Notes: a model not told the origin generated them from the letters alone. A stretch of DNA of 64,000 bases from Nocardia transvalensis NBRC 15921 (GCF_000308875.1 NZ_BAGL01000032.1:98716-162715), one strand, 5' to 3'; counted from the first letter of the stretch, positions 49,154 through 58,139 are shown. Translations and numbers: made by a program.

Positions 49154-50737
49154 ATGCCCTACGTTGTCACGCAGTCGTGCTGTAGTGACGCCTCGTGCGT
49201 GTACGCCTGCCCGGTCAACTGCATTCACCCGACGCCGGACGAGCCCGACTTCCTGACGGCCGAGATGCTGTACGTCGACCCGAAGGCGTGCGTGGACTGC
49301 GGCGCGTGCGCCACGGCGTGCCCGGTGGACGCCATCGCCTCGTCGAAGAAGCTGACCGACGAGCAGCTGCCATTCATCGAGATCAACGCCGACTTCTACC
49401 GGCAGGCCCGCCCGCGGGCGCTGCTCGCGAAGCCGATCCCGGCGGCGAAGGTCGAGTCCGGCCACGGGCCGATGCGCGTCGCCGTGGTCGGCTCGGGTCC
49501 CTCGGCCATGTACGCCGCCGACGAACTGCTGACCCAGCCCGGTGTGTCGGTGACGGTCTTCGACCGGCTGCCCGTGCCCTACGGCCTGGCCCGGCACGGC
49601 GTGGCGCCCGATCACACCCGCACCCGGCAGGTGAGCCGGCTGTTCGACGTGATCTCCGCCCAGCCCGGCTTCGGCTCGTATCTGAATGTGGCCGTGGGCG
49701 AGCATATTTCGCATGCCGACCTGCTGGATCACTTCCACGCGGTGATCTACGCGGTGGGCGCCTCGGCCGATCGCAAGCTCGGCGTCCCCGGTGAGGGACT
49801 GCCCGGCAGCGTCTCCGCCACCGAATTCGTGGCCTGGTACAACGGGCATCCCGATCACGCCGGGCGCGAGTTCGACCTGTCCCAGCGCCGCGCGGTGATC
49901 GTGGGCAACGGCAATGTGGCGCTCGACGTCGCCCGCATCCTGACCGTCGACCCGGAGACCTTGTCCGGCACCGATGTATCGCCCGCGGCGCTGGATGCGC
50001 TGCGGCACAGCAAGATCGAGGAAGTCGTGATCGTCGGCCGCCGCGGTCCGGCCGAATCCGCCTTCACGGTGCCGGAATTCGTCGGCCTGCTCGGTGCGGA
50101 CGTGGATATCGTCGTGGACGGCCAGGTACCCGAGACGGTCGCGGGCATGCCGCAGAAGGTGGAGCAGAAGCTGCGCCTGCTGCGCGGTGCGGCCGATCGG
50201 CCGGTGGGCGCGCGCAAGCGCATCGTCTTCCGCTACCTGTCGTCGCCGACCGCCCTGCTCGGCGCCGACCGGGTGACCGGAATCGAGTTGGAGCGCAACG
50301 ACCTTCGCACCGGCGACGACGGGACCACTCGCGCCGTCGGCACCGGCGAGACCGAAACCCTCGACGCGGGCCTGGTGCTGACCTCGGTCGGCTACCGCGG
50401 CGTGGCGCTGCCCGGACTGCCCTTCGACGAGAAGGCGAACGTCATCCCGAACCGCGAGGGCCGGGTACTCGATGCCCCGGACGGCGCGGTATTCCCCGCC
50501 ACCTACGTGACGGGCTGGATCAAGCGCGGCCCGACCGGTTTCATCGGCACCAACAAGTCCTGCGCCCAGGAGACCGTGCGTCAACTGGTCGACGACTTCA
50601 ACGCCGGCCGCCTCCCCGAACCCGCCTCCAGCGCGGCCGATTTCGACCACCTGATCACCACCCGCCGCCCCGCCGCCATCCGCGGCGGCGCCACCTCCCG
50701 CCCCTGGTGGAAACGAAAGCTCCTGGCCCGCACCTGA
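49154..50737 (+). CDS. FprB-like ferredoxin/FAD-dependent NADP reductase fusion
   Basis: A 527-residue fusion. Residues 1-75 form a 7Fe/8Fe-type ferredoxin with Cys clusters CCSDASCVYACPVNC and CVDCGACATACPVDA. Residues ~110-500 are an adrenodoxin-reductase-like flavoprotein: FAD-binding VAVVGSGPSAMYAADELL, then LPVPYGLARHGVAPDH, NADP site VIVGNGNVALDVARIL, and VVIVGRRGPAESAFTVPE. This is the FprB layout known from mycobacteria (Rv0886). Directly behind the diiron oxygenase, it probably carries electrons from NADPH to that enzyme. A hairpin terminator follows at 50757. Confidence 0.9.
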   Translation: MPYVVTQSCCSDASCVYACPVNCIHPTPDEPDFLTAEMLYVDPKACVDCGACATACPVDAIASSKKLTDEQLPFIEINADFYRQARPRALLAKPIPAAKVESGHGPMRVAVVGSGPSAMYAADELLTQPGVSVTVFDRLPVPYGLARHGVAPDHTRTRQVSRLFDVISAQPGFGSYLNVAVGEHISHADLLDHFHAVIYAVGASADRKLGVPGEGLPGSVSATEFVAWYNGHPDHAGREFDLSQRRAVIVGNGNVALDVARILTVDPETLSGTDVSPAALDALRHSKIEEVVIVGRRGPAESAFTVPEFVGLLGADVDIVVDGQVPETVAGMPQKVEQKLRLLRGAADRPVGARKRIVFRYLSSPTALLGADRVTGIELERNDLRTGDDGTTRAVGTGETETLDAGLVLTSVGYRGVALPGLPFDEKANVIPNREGRVLDAPDGAVFPATYVTGWIKRGPTGFIGTNKSCAQETVRQLVDDFNAGRLPEPASSAADFDHLITTRRPAAIRGGATSRPWWKRKLLART

Positions 50738-50756
50738 TCCCGTTCCCCCTGCAGGT

Positions 50757-50792
50757 CCCGCGCCCCGTCCTTCCCTGAGGCCGGGGCGCGGG
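50757..50792. terminator. GC-rich hairpin between convergent genes
   Basis: CCCGCGCCCCG (50757-50767) pairs perfectly with CGGGGCGCGGG (50782-50792) around a 14-nt loop, 19 nt after the reductase stop and 25 nt from the end of the convergent dehydrogenase gene. Probably a bidirectional terminator; there is no U-tract. Confidence 0.7.
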
Positions 50793-50817
50793 GCGTCTTC
50801 ACGGCGGAGCAAGGTCG

Positions 50818-51789
50818 CTACACCAACAGCAGACTCTTGCCGACGACCGAACGGGCTTCGATGTCGGCGTGCGCGGTGACGGCGTCCTCGAGCGCGTAGG
50901 TCTGCCCGACGATCGGAACCAGCCTGTCGGCAGCCGCTTCGGCCAGCACCTGCCGGACTCGGCGGGGGGCGTCGGGCCAGAACGTGGGGAGCTGAGACAT
51001 GTCGGTGACCGTCAGCCGCCGACGTGCCGCGACATCCACGAGAGTCTCGGCGCCGCTCGTCATGCCGTAGCCGGAGAACCGGCCGCCGTCGTCGAGCAGC
51101 GCCGAGGAAGCCGCTCCGAGCGATCCCCCGATGCCGTCGAATACGACGTCGAGTTTCCGCCCGCCGGTGATCACCGACAGTTGTGCCGTGACGTCCGGAT
51201 CCGAATAGTCCACTGCCGCCACACCCAGACGTCGTGCGCGAGCAACCTTCTCCGGCCCACGGACCGCCGCGATCACCCGAGCCCCCGCCGTCGTGGCCAA
51301 CTGCACCAGCAAACTGCCCAGACCCCCCAGGCCGGGCTGCACCAACACGAGATCACCAGGCGCGACCGGTGTGTTCTCCAGCAGAGCCAAGGCCGTGCTG
51401 CCGTCGTCGAGCACTGCCACCGCGGTACGGGCATCGAGACCCTCCGGGAGGGGAAACGTCGCGTCCACCGAAGCGCGGACGGTATCGGCGTATCCACCGC
51501 CGTAGCCGCCGGCCGCGTGAGTGACCACCACCGTGTTCAGCCAGGTGCGGTCTACACCTGGACCAACCGCGCTGACCCGGCCGGCCACCGCACTGCCCGG
51601 CACGAAGGGAAGGTCCACCTCGAACACCGGCGGGCCCTCGCCCGCCCGAATCCGTGTGTCGAGCCAGCCGACGCCGACCACTGCCACATCCACCAGCACC
51701 TCACCTGTGCCGGGCGCCGGACTCGGCAGATCTTCGACCAGCTCCAGGACGTCAGGGCCACCGAATCGACTCACTCTGATCGCGCGCAT
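50818..51789 (-). CDS. Zinc-type/quinone oxidoreductase (MDR superfamily)
   Basis: A 323-residue medium-chain dehydrogenase/reductase. The GroES-like half includes FGGPDVLELVEDLPSPAPGT. The NADP site is LVQPGLGGLGSLLVQLATTA (variant AxxGxxG). The structural and catalytic zinc cysteines of alcohol dehydrogenases are absent, so a quinone- or enone-reductase activity is likely. The ATG at 51789 is chosen because the upstream extension has no support. It runs in the same direction as the esterase and MBL genes, 69 bp after the esterase stop. Confidence 0.87.
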   Translation of the reverse strand: MRAIRVSRFGGPDVLELVEDLPSPAPGTGEVLVDVAVVGVGWLDTRIRAGEGPPVFEVDLPFVPGSAVAGRVSAVGPGVDRTWLNTVVVTHAAGGYGGGYADTVRASVDATFPLPEGLDARTAVAVLDDGSTALALLENTPVAPGDLVLVQPGLGGLGSLLVQLATTAGARVIAAVRGPEKVARARRLGVAAVDYSDPDVTAQLSVITGGRKLDVVFDGIGGSLGAASSALLDDGGRFSGYGMTSGAETLVDVAARRRLTVTDMSQLPTFWPDAPRRVRQVLAEAAADRLVPIVGQTYALEDAVTAHADIEARSVVGKSLLLV

Positions 51790-51858
51790 GCACACAGCTT
51801 CGAACCTCAATATGCGTTGAGGTCAAGTTGGGTGCGGGATGCTCGGTCCGGAGGTTGC

Positions 51859-53262
51859 CTAGCCAGTGAATCGGTGTGTCCGGGACGGCGACCAGCGCGG
51901 ATCACCGGTACGTGCGAAATCCACCCAGGCATTGTGCATGTGGGCGGCCAGCGTGGGACTGGGATGCGGGCCGAGTAGTCCGGTGGGGCCGTGGAGGGCC
52001 GGGATGTCCAGGGTGTCGAAGACGTACGGAACCTCCACGCCGTGGGCCGCGCCGAGCAGACCACCCAAAGCCCCGGATTGCCAAGAGAATTCGTAACTGT
52101 ATGTCGGTGCGGGGTGGGTCGAGTGCGCCTCGATGAGACGGCGGCTGCCGATGCCGAACAGGGCGTCGCCCAGGATCGCCGACCGCAGTTCGCCGAGATC
52201 TGCCCGCGGACGCGTGGCGCGGTACCGTGCCAGCACGGTTTCGGGATCGGCGGCCAGCTGTGCGGCGGTGGCACGTACCTCATCGAGCGTCGGCGAATTC
52301 CCCTGCGGCACAAGGTAGAGATTGCCTTCCTGGGTGTTGGTGCCGACGATCAGCGCCACCCGGGAACCCGCACCCGCCGCCACGGACTCGGCGGGCTGCT
52401 CGTCCAGCACGATGCTGAACGGGCTCAGCCCTGCCAGTGGATCGAATCGGGTGGCCGTACGCAGGTCCAAGCCGCCGAGTCGTGGCACGACATCGATCAG
52501 CCGGTCATCCGGTACGTCACCGAAAGCCTCAGCTGTACAAGGTATTCCGAGTGCGGCTGCCGCCGCCCGGGCAACTCGTTCCGCCTGCTCCGGTGCGAAC
52601 GCCCCCAGCCCGTTCCCGCTCTGCACGATGGCCCGCTGGAACAACCCGTCCGCGTCGGGCGTGGCCAGCAGGGCCCCGGTGAGCGTCGCCCCCGCCGACT
52701 GCCCGAATACGGTGACAGCACCCGGATCACCCCCGAACGCGGCGATATTCTCTCGCACCCACCGCAATGCCGCGACGATGTCGAGCAGCCCGCGATTGGC
52801 CGGTGCGCCCGGCAGATCGAGGAAACCGGCGATACCCAGCCGGTAGTTGACCGTCACCAGCACGACGCCGTCGCGGGCGAAAGCCGTCCCGTCGTACAGC
52901 GGCGTCCGCGTGGAGCCGCTGACGAACCCGCCGCCGTGCACGAACACCATGACCGGCTTGTCCCGGGCATCCGGCGGAGCCCACACATTGAGCGTCAGAT
53001 AGTCCGCCCCGGGCACCCATCCGGCCCCGAAATACGGTGACATATCGAGCTTTCCGAACCCACCGCGATGCGGCTGCGGCGCGGTCGGCCCGGGGCGAGT
53101 CCCGTCGCGCACCTCATGCCACGGTTCGTGCGGCTGCGGCGCGGCGAACCGCGCGGCCCCGACCGGCGGTGCGGCATAAGGGATATCGAGGTAAACCCGC
53201 GCGCCGTCGACGGCGCGCCCGCGGACCGCTCCCGCGGTGGTGGTGACGATCGGATCGGACAC
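51859..53262 (-). CDS. Type-B carboxylesterase/lipase
   Basis: A 467-residue carboxylesterase. The nucleophile elbow is VFGQSAGATLTGALL (Ser ~ residue 191). The oxyanion hole lies in VMVFVHGGGFVSGS. The catalytic His falls in LGAAHGVEVPYVFD and the acid near NTQEGNLY. The first block IPYAAPPVGAARFAAPQPHE is diagnostic. The protein is slightly shorter than typical p-nitrobenzyl esterases and has no signal peptide, so it is probably cytosolic. It shares its direction with the MBL hydrolase 21 bp upstream, and both are divergent from the XRE regulator. Confidence 0.9.
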   Translation of the reverse strand: MSDPIVTTTAGAVRGRAVDGARVYLDIPYAAPPVGAARFAAPQPHEPWHEVRDGTRPGPTAPQPHRGGFGKLDMSPYFGAGWVPGADYLTLNVWAPPDARDKPVMVFVHGGGFVSGSTRTPLYDGTAFARDGVVLVTVNYRLGIAGFLDLPGAPANRGLLDIVAALRWVRENIAAFGGDPGAVTVFGQSAGATLTGALLATPDADGLFQRAIVQSGNGLGAFAPEQAERVARAAAAALGIPCTAEAFGDVPDDRLIDVVPRLGGLDLRTATRFDPLAGLSPFSIVLDEQPAESVAAGAGSRVALIVGTNTQEGNLYLVPQGNSPTLDEVRATAAQLAADPETVLARYRATRPRADLGELRSAILGDALFGIGSRRLIEAHSTHPAPTYSYEFSWQSGALGGLLGAAHGVEVPYVFDTLDIPALHGPTGLLGPHPSPTLAAHMHNAWVDFARTGDPRWSPSRTHRFTG

Positions 53263-53283
53263 CGAATTCTCCTGTCGAAATAG

Positions 53284-54180
53284 TCAGAGGCGGGCGAAAG
53301 GAGCCCATTGCTTGATGGCGAAACGGTCACCGTCGCGGGTGATCTCGGCCCCGCCGTGCCCGCCGAGGTGCGCCGGGAACAGCAGCGCATTCGAATCCGC
53401 GGCCCCTCCGAGCAGTCGCCGCCGGGTGGCCCTGGCCTCCGCCGGATCCTCACAGAAACAGCTGTTGGTATCGGGATGGACGATCTGCATCGCGGTATGC
53501 AGCAGATCTCCGACGAAAAGCGCACGGTCACCACCCGATTCGAGCGTGAGCACCGACGAGCCGGGAGTATGGCCGGGCGCCGCGTCCAGCCGCAGATTCT
53601 CGTCGATGCGGAAGCTGCCGTCCCACAGCACGGTCCGGCCGTCCCGATGCACGGGCGCCACACTGTCCTCGAAGACGTTCTGATTGCCGCGCCCCACCGC
53701 CGGCACGTGGCCGTTCGCCGGATTCCAGAACTCGAAGTCCGCGCGAGGCATCAGGTAGGTGGCGTTGGGGAAGGTCGGCACCCAGTCACCGCCGTCCAGG
53801 CGCGTGTTCCAGCCGACATGGTCGACGTGCAGATGGGTGTTGACCACCAGATCCACGTCCTCGGGCCGCACCCCGGCACGGTCGAGATTCCCGAGGAAGT
53901 CGGTGTCCAGGTGGTGCCAGACCGGCGAATGCGGCCGCTCCTTGTGATTGCCGACGCCGGTATCGATCAGGATCGTCCGCCCCGCACTGCGCAGCAGCCA
54001 GGTCTGGATGGCCGACACGCAGACGTCGCGGTCCCGATCGAGGAAATCCGGCGCGAGCCACGGCTCCTGCCAGGCCCCCTCGGGGCTCTCGGGAAAGAAG
54101 GTGTCCGGTGACATCTCCACCGAACCGAAGTACTCCATGACCCGGGTGAGGGTGACGTCCCCCAGCACGATGTCGTGCAT
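53284..54180 (-). CDS. MBL-fold metallo-hydrolase
   Basis: A 298-residue metallo-beta-lactamase-fold enzyme. The dizinc motif is NTHLHVDHVGWNT (HxHxDH), further ligands lie in APGHTPGSS and the late PAHLGGHG, and ILIDTGVGNHK gives the strand before the active site. This fold covers lactonases, esterases and thiolesterases; the substrate cannot be told. The ATG at 54180 is preferred, since the longer upstream frame is antisense to the divergent regulator. Probably the first gene of a three-gene unit (MBL hydrolase, esterase, oxidoreductase) controlled by the XRE regulator 124 bp away. Confidence 0.87.
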   Translation of the reverse strand: MHDIVLGDVTLTRVMEYFGSVEMSPDTFFPESPEGAWQEPWLAPDFLDRDRDVCVSAIQTWLLRSAGRTILIDTGVGNHKERPHSPVWHHLDTDFLGNLDRAGVRPEDVDLVVNTHLHVDHVGWNTRLDGGDWVPTFPNATYLMPRADFEFWNPANGHVPAVGRGNQNVFEDSVAPVHRDGRTVLWDGSFRIDENLRLDAAPGHTPGSSVLTLESGGDRALFVGDLLHTAMQIVHPDTNSCFCEDPAEARATRRRLLGGAADSNALLFPAHLGGHGGAEITRDGDRFAIKQWAPFARL

Positions 54181-54303
54181 GCTCTGCTCCTTCGCTGACG
54201 GTGACCTCAGCGTGCGGAGCCCGGGCGGCCGCGTGCCAGCCCCGCCCGTGCCTATCCCCGGCAGGGTCAGGCTGCCCGCCGGCGCGCGAGGCAGACTGGC
54301 CTC

Positions 54304-55179
54304 ATGAGCGGACGACTGGGCGAGTTCCTGCGCGCACGGCGTGCCCTCCTGCGCCCGGAGGACGTCGGCCTGCCCGACTACGCCGAGCGCCGCCGCGTCG
54401 CAGGCCTGCGCCGGGAGGAACTGGCGCAACTCGCCGGGGTGAGCGTGTCGTATTACACGCGCTTGGAGCAGGGCCAGTCCGACAACGCCTCCGACGCGAT
54501 CCTCGAGGCCCTCGCCGGCGCCCTGCGACTCGACGATCACGAACGCGCCCACCTGCGCGAACTGGCCGCACGCCGCCGCCGCCCGCGTCGCCGGCCGCCG
54601 CCGGAACGGCTCGATCCCATGACCCGCGACCTGATGCGCGCGTTCACGACCGTGCCCGCGCTGGTCCTCGGCCGCCGGACCGACATCCTGGCGTGGAATC
54701 CGCTCGGGCACGCACTCCTCGCGGGCCACACCGACCGCACCGCGCCGGAGCGGCCCGCCGATAGGCCGAATCAGGCGCGACTGGTATTCCTCGACCCGCA
54801 CACCCGCGAGCTGTACGCGGACTGGCGTCGCAAGGCCCGCACCGTCGTGGGACATCTGCGACTGGTCGCGGGCCGCTATCCCGACGACGAGATGCTGGCC
54901 GCGCTGATCGGCGAATTGTCGATGAAGAGCCCGGAGTTCGCGGAGATGTGGGCCGACCACAGCGTCAGGCCGTGCGAGGGGGAGTCCTACGAGATCCGCC
55001 ATCCGCTGGTTGGCCCGCTCACCGTGACCAAGCAGGTCCTCGTCCCGGCCCGCTCACCGGATCAGACCGTGGTGGTCGTCACGACGGCCGAGGGGTCCGG
55101 CGCCCAGGACAGCATTCAACTCCTCGCCCGGTCGACCGACGACCGATCGCCCGTGGAAACACGCTTCGGCGCACCATAA
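54304..55179 (+). CDS. XRE-family regulator with MmyB-like ligand domain
   Basis: A 291-residue regulator. The HTH is RREELAQLAGVSVSYYTRLE, typical of the large actinobacterial MmyB/XRE group, whose conserved LRREELA and YYTRLEQG blocks are both present. The C-terminal MLTR-type (PAS-like) domain includes TVPALVLGRRTDILAWNPLG, which in related proteins binds small hydrophobic ligands such as fatty acids. It is divergent from the MBL hydrolase gene, so it very likely controls the MBL-esterase-oxidoreductase cluster. Confidence 0.9.
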   Translation: MSGRLGEFLRARRALLRPEDVGLPDYAERRRVAGLRREELAQLAGVSVSYYTRLEQGQSDNASDAILEALAGALRLDDHERAHLRELAARRRRPRRRPPPERLDPMTRDLMRAFTTVPALVLGRRTDILAWNPLGHALLAGHTDRTAPERPADRPNQARLVFLDPHTRELYADWRRKARTVVGHLRLVAGRYPDDEMLAALIGELSMKSPEFAEMWADHSVRPCEGESYEIRHPLVGPLTVTKQVLVPARSPDQTVVVVTTAEGSGAQDSIQLLARSTDDRSPVETRFGAP

Positions 55180-55743
55180 TTCGCTGACAGGCGCTCCGGC
55201 GCGGCAGCTGTCAGGCCGAGCCCGCTGATCGGTGTGTTCGCCGAGATCCGGCGCGACGGGGATCGGGCGGACAGCGGACGTGGATGCGACGGCTCCCCGG
55301 AGGCCCTCGTTTCACCCTGCGGCGGTGGCATTTTGGACGAACCGGGCGGTTCGTTTGCGATGGCCGATCTGCCGGTATTGCTCCACTTCCGAGGGTTGGC
55401 AACCTTTCAGCCATCTAGAACTGGACGGATGAATTCGGGCGCGCAGTGATCGTTTCCGTCATTTCACAGCACACCGGTCGGTATCTCCAGATGGTTACTG
55501 TGAAGTAGCTAGTTTTGATAGCCATTTGCCGGTCGGGCATGATTTCGTGTCGCCCTTACAGGCTCGATAATCGATCTATCAGGTAATTTGCCGTAAAGAC
55601 CGGTGGGTATGAAACCTTTTACGCCCATTCGGTATTCGTGATCGATATCCACCAGCTAACCTGTGCTCGCTGTTTGGTAAACGACCGCGACCACATGGTT
55701 CGATTACGTGAGGCCGTGGTCTCGGTGCGTTGACGGGATAGCA
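55180..55743. other. 564-bp AT-richer intergenic region upstream of the second Hsp70-like gene
   Basis: Composition falls clearly below the window's GC level from ~55,440 to ~55,690, with stretches such as GTAGCTAGTTTTGATAGCC and TCGATAATCGATCTATCAGG. It has no good reading frame; the small frames at 55232-55449 have poor codon use. It carries the 18-bp motif shared with the first Hsp70-like gene (55394-55411), ~330 bp from the ATG. A long, AT-rich leader suggests several regulatory inputs or a remnant of acquired DNA. Confidence 0.5.
55394..55411 (+). promoter_or_regulatory. Motif shared upstream of both Hsp70-like genes (copy 2)
   Basis: GGTTGGCAACCTTTCAGC, 17 of 18 bases identical to 46544-46561. 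Here it lies 333 bp from the ATG rather than 68 bp, so if functional it marks either a distal site or a long leader. Confidence 0.45.
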
Positions 55744-57912
55744 ATGACAGTTGGCTTCGGCATGAGCATCGGCACAGTGAACTCCGTCCTAGCGGCAGCC
55801 GGTGAGAACGATCAGCCCTCCGTGCGGGTGCGCCGCACGGCCGTCACCTTCGACAGCGCGGGTGGCGCGCGCATGGGCGGACTGCCTCGATTCGCCCCTG
55901 TGGTAACGGATTTCGCCGATCTCACGCGCTTCACCGAGCCGGTCGTCGTGAACGGGCGGACGTGGACGCCGTCCGATCTGGTGGCCACGGTGATCGCCTG
56001 CCTCATCGACGCCGACGAACCGGCCGCCGCGCCGGTCGCCACCTACCCGGCCTGCTACACCGAACGGTGGCTGTCGCCCTTGCGGCGGGCGCTGATTCGG
56101 CACGGGGCCGCCGACGTGATGCTCATGCCGGAGCCGGTCGCGGCCGTCGAATGGCTGGATGCCGAGCACGGCGTGTCCGAGTCCGGGCTCACGCTGGTCT
56201 ATGACCTGGGAGGCAGCAGCCTCGATGTCGCGGTCGTACGCACTGAGGGGGATCGCGACAAGCGGGGAATCCTGGGCCGGCCGGTGCGGTCGCACGAGTA
56301 CGGCGGTCGCCCGCTGGGGACCGTGCTGGCCCGGTACGCCCGCGCGCTCGCTCCGGGCGTCACGCCCGTGTCGAAGGTCGTTCCTGCCGGGGATACGACG
56401 CGATTACGCACCTGGACCGTGCGCAATTCCCTTCGCGTGGTGCGCAAGTGCGTGCACGGCGCCGGGCTGACGATGCGGGATATCGACCGGATCCTGCTCG
56501 TCGGCGGCGCCGCCCGGCCGCCCGAGGTGGCACAGGTGCTGGGCGAACTCGGGCCGCCCGTGGTGCTGTCGCGGGATCCGGCGCACACCACCGCCATCGG
56601 TGCCGCCGTCGCCGCCGCGCGGATGGCCGACCCGGGTGCCGGCCCGGGTCGCTATGCGCGCGGCGCGGCGGTGTTGTCCAGCGCCGCGGTCGCTTCCGCC
56701 ATGGCGATGTCGGCGGCCACGATGCTGGGGAGCGGGCCGATCGGCACCGACGGTCCGTCTCTGGAGTTCGCTCCCGCGCTGGCCGGACCCGCCACCGGGG
56801 CGCGTACTCAGTTCCGCGATCTGCAAGTGTTCGCGGACCTCGACGCCGGCCCCGGGCTGCCGGGCGGCGCGGACGGACTGCTCTCCACGGTCGCGGCAGT
56901 GCGTTCGAACGGTTCAGCGGCAGCGGCGGTTTCGGCTGTCGCATCGGCGGCGACGCAGACGGTGGAGCGTGCGGTCCGCGATCGCGGCCCCGGCACGCAT
57001 TGCGATCCGGTGAGCCTCCGCCAGACGGCCACCTACGCCAACCCGGCTCGCTTCACCAACCCGCTGCCGTTCGCTTCCTCGGTCGGCACGGCGTCCTCCG
57101 GCGGCACGATCCCCAGCGTCAGCCTGCCCGGTCGAAAGCCGGGCAGCCAATCCGACGTCGCCCGAGGGGTTTCCACTCCCGGGCCCGTCGCGCCCGGTAC
57201 CGGTCTGTCCTCTACGCCGGGAGGCGCCACCGGCACGGCCAGCGCCGGTGGATCCGGTTCCGGCACCGGACTATCCGAGGGGCCGGCTCCCATCGCCGCG
57301 ACGGGCACCGGCTCCGCGGGCGGTAACGGCTGGTCCGCTACTCAACCCTCCGGAGGGTCGTCGGGTGGTGGCTCCGCGCAAGGGGTTGGCGCGGGGGCCG
57401 GGGGAGCGAGCACCCCCGGTACGCCATCGGCGGGCGGGGCATCCTCCGGTGATGGATCTTCCAGTGCTGCATCGGGTTCCGGTGCCGGTGGGGGTTCTGG
57501 TTCCGCTGGTAGTGGGGACGGCGGGGGTGCGACATCCGGTGGTGTCGGCGGGGGTTCGGCAGGTGGGGGTGCGACGTCGGGCGGTGAGGGTGCGACGTCC
57601 GGTGGCGGCAGTGGAGGGTCTGTGGGCGGCGGGTTCGGTGGCGGTTCCACGAGCGGCGGTATCGGCGGAGGCGCAACGTCCGGTGGGAGTGCGGGTTCCG
57701 TGGGTGGCGGCTTCGGTGGTGGCGGGACGTCCGGCGGCGGAGGAGGTTCCACGAGCAGCGGCGCGACATCCGGTGGCCTGGGCGGAAACTCGTCGAGCAG
57801 CTCGACCGGCGGAAACTCCGGTGGCGGATCGAAGTCCGGCGGATCCTCCGGCGGCTCATCCCACGGTGGCTCCGGTGGAGGTTCCGGCGGTGGGGGCGGA
57901 TCGCGCCGCTGA
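55744..57912 (+). CDS. Hsp70-like actin-fold protein with membrane helix and Gly/Ser-rich tail (paralogue 2)
   Basis: A 722-residue protein. The ATPase half (~1-310) has VGFGMSIGTVNSVLAAAGEN, LTLVYDLGGSSLDVAVVRTE and ILLVGGAARPPEVAQVLGEL. A hydrophobic stretch (GAAVLSSAAVASAMAMSAAT) follows and may span the membrane. A ~160-residue Ser/Ala-rich segment with one Cys comes next, then ~230 residues dominated by Gly and Ser (SGGGSGG, GATSGG, SVGGGFGGG repeats) that end GGGGGSRR. The tail would be extracytoplasmic if the helix spans. Paralogue of the 46.6-kb gene. The long tail is unlike any classic Hsp70; interaction or scaffolding is inferred only from composition. Confidence 0.8.
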   Translation: MTVGFGMSIGTVNSVLAAAGENDQPSVRVRRTAVTFDSAGGARMGGLPRFAPVVTDFADLTRFTEPVVVNGRTWTPSDLVATVIACLIDADEPAAAPVATYPACYTERWLSPLRRALIRHGAADVMLMPEPVAAVEWLDAEHGVSESGLTLVYDLGGSSLDVAVVRTEGDRDKRGILGRPVRSHEYGGRPLGTVLARYARALAPGVTPVSKVVPAGDTTRLRTWTVRNSLRVVRKCVHGAGLTMRDIDRILLVGGAARPPEVAQVLGELGPPVVLSRDPAHTTAIGAAVAAARMADPGAGPGRYARGAAVLSSAAVASAMAMSAATMLGSGPIGTDGPSLEFAPALAGPATGARTQFRDLQVFADLDAGPGLPGGADGLLSTVAAVRSNGSAAAAVSAVASAATQTVERAVRDRGPGTHCDPVSLRQTATYANPARFTNPLPFASSVGTASSGGTIPSVSLPGRKPGSQSDVARGVSTPGPVAPGTGLSSTPGGATGTASAGGSGSGTGLSEGPAPIAATGTGSAGGNGWSATQPSGGSSGGGSAQGVGAGAGGASTPGTPSAGGASSGDGSSSAASGSGAGGGSGSAGSGDGGGATSGGVGGGSAGGGATSGGEGATSGGGSGGSVGGGFGGGSTSGGIGGGATSGGSAGSVGGGFGGGGTSGGGGGSTSSGATSGGLGGNSSSSSTGGNSGGGSKSGGSSGGSSHGGSGGGSGGGGGSRR

Positions 57913-58033
57913 GCCGCGTCCAGACGATCGCCCCGACGTGTACCGCGCCGGGTGGGACATGCCGTGCACACGGCCGTTCCGCAGAGTAGTGCCGCCTGTG
58001 CTGCTTCGCTCGTTAAGGTGCGATGCCCGGAAC

Positions 58034-58067
58034 CTGCGGCCGCACATCGAGATTCGCGCGGCCGCAG
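58034..58067. terminator. Hairpin between the Hsp70-like gene and the convergent SDR gene
   Basis: CTGCGGCCGC (58034-58043) and GCGGCCGCAG (58058-58067) form a perfect 10-bp stem with a 14-nt loop in the gap between two convergent genes. No U-tract on either side. Likely transcription stop or mRNA 3' structure. Confidence 0.55.
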
Positions 58068-58139
58068 ATCGGCACCCGAGCTGTGCTGCGCCTTCCCGGG
58101 ATAACCGCTGAGCAGCGGAAGGCGCTCGGCCGCAAAGGG

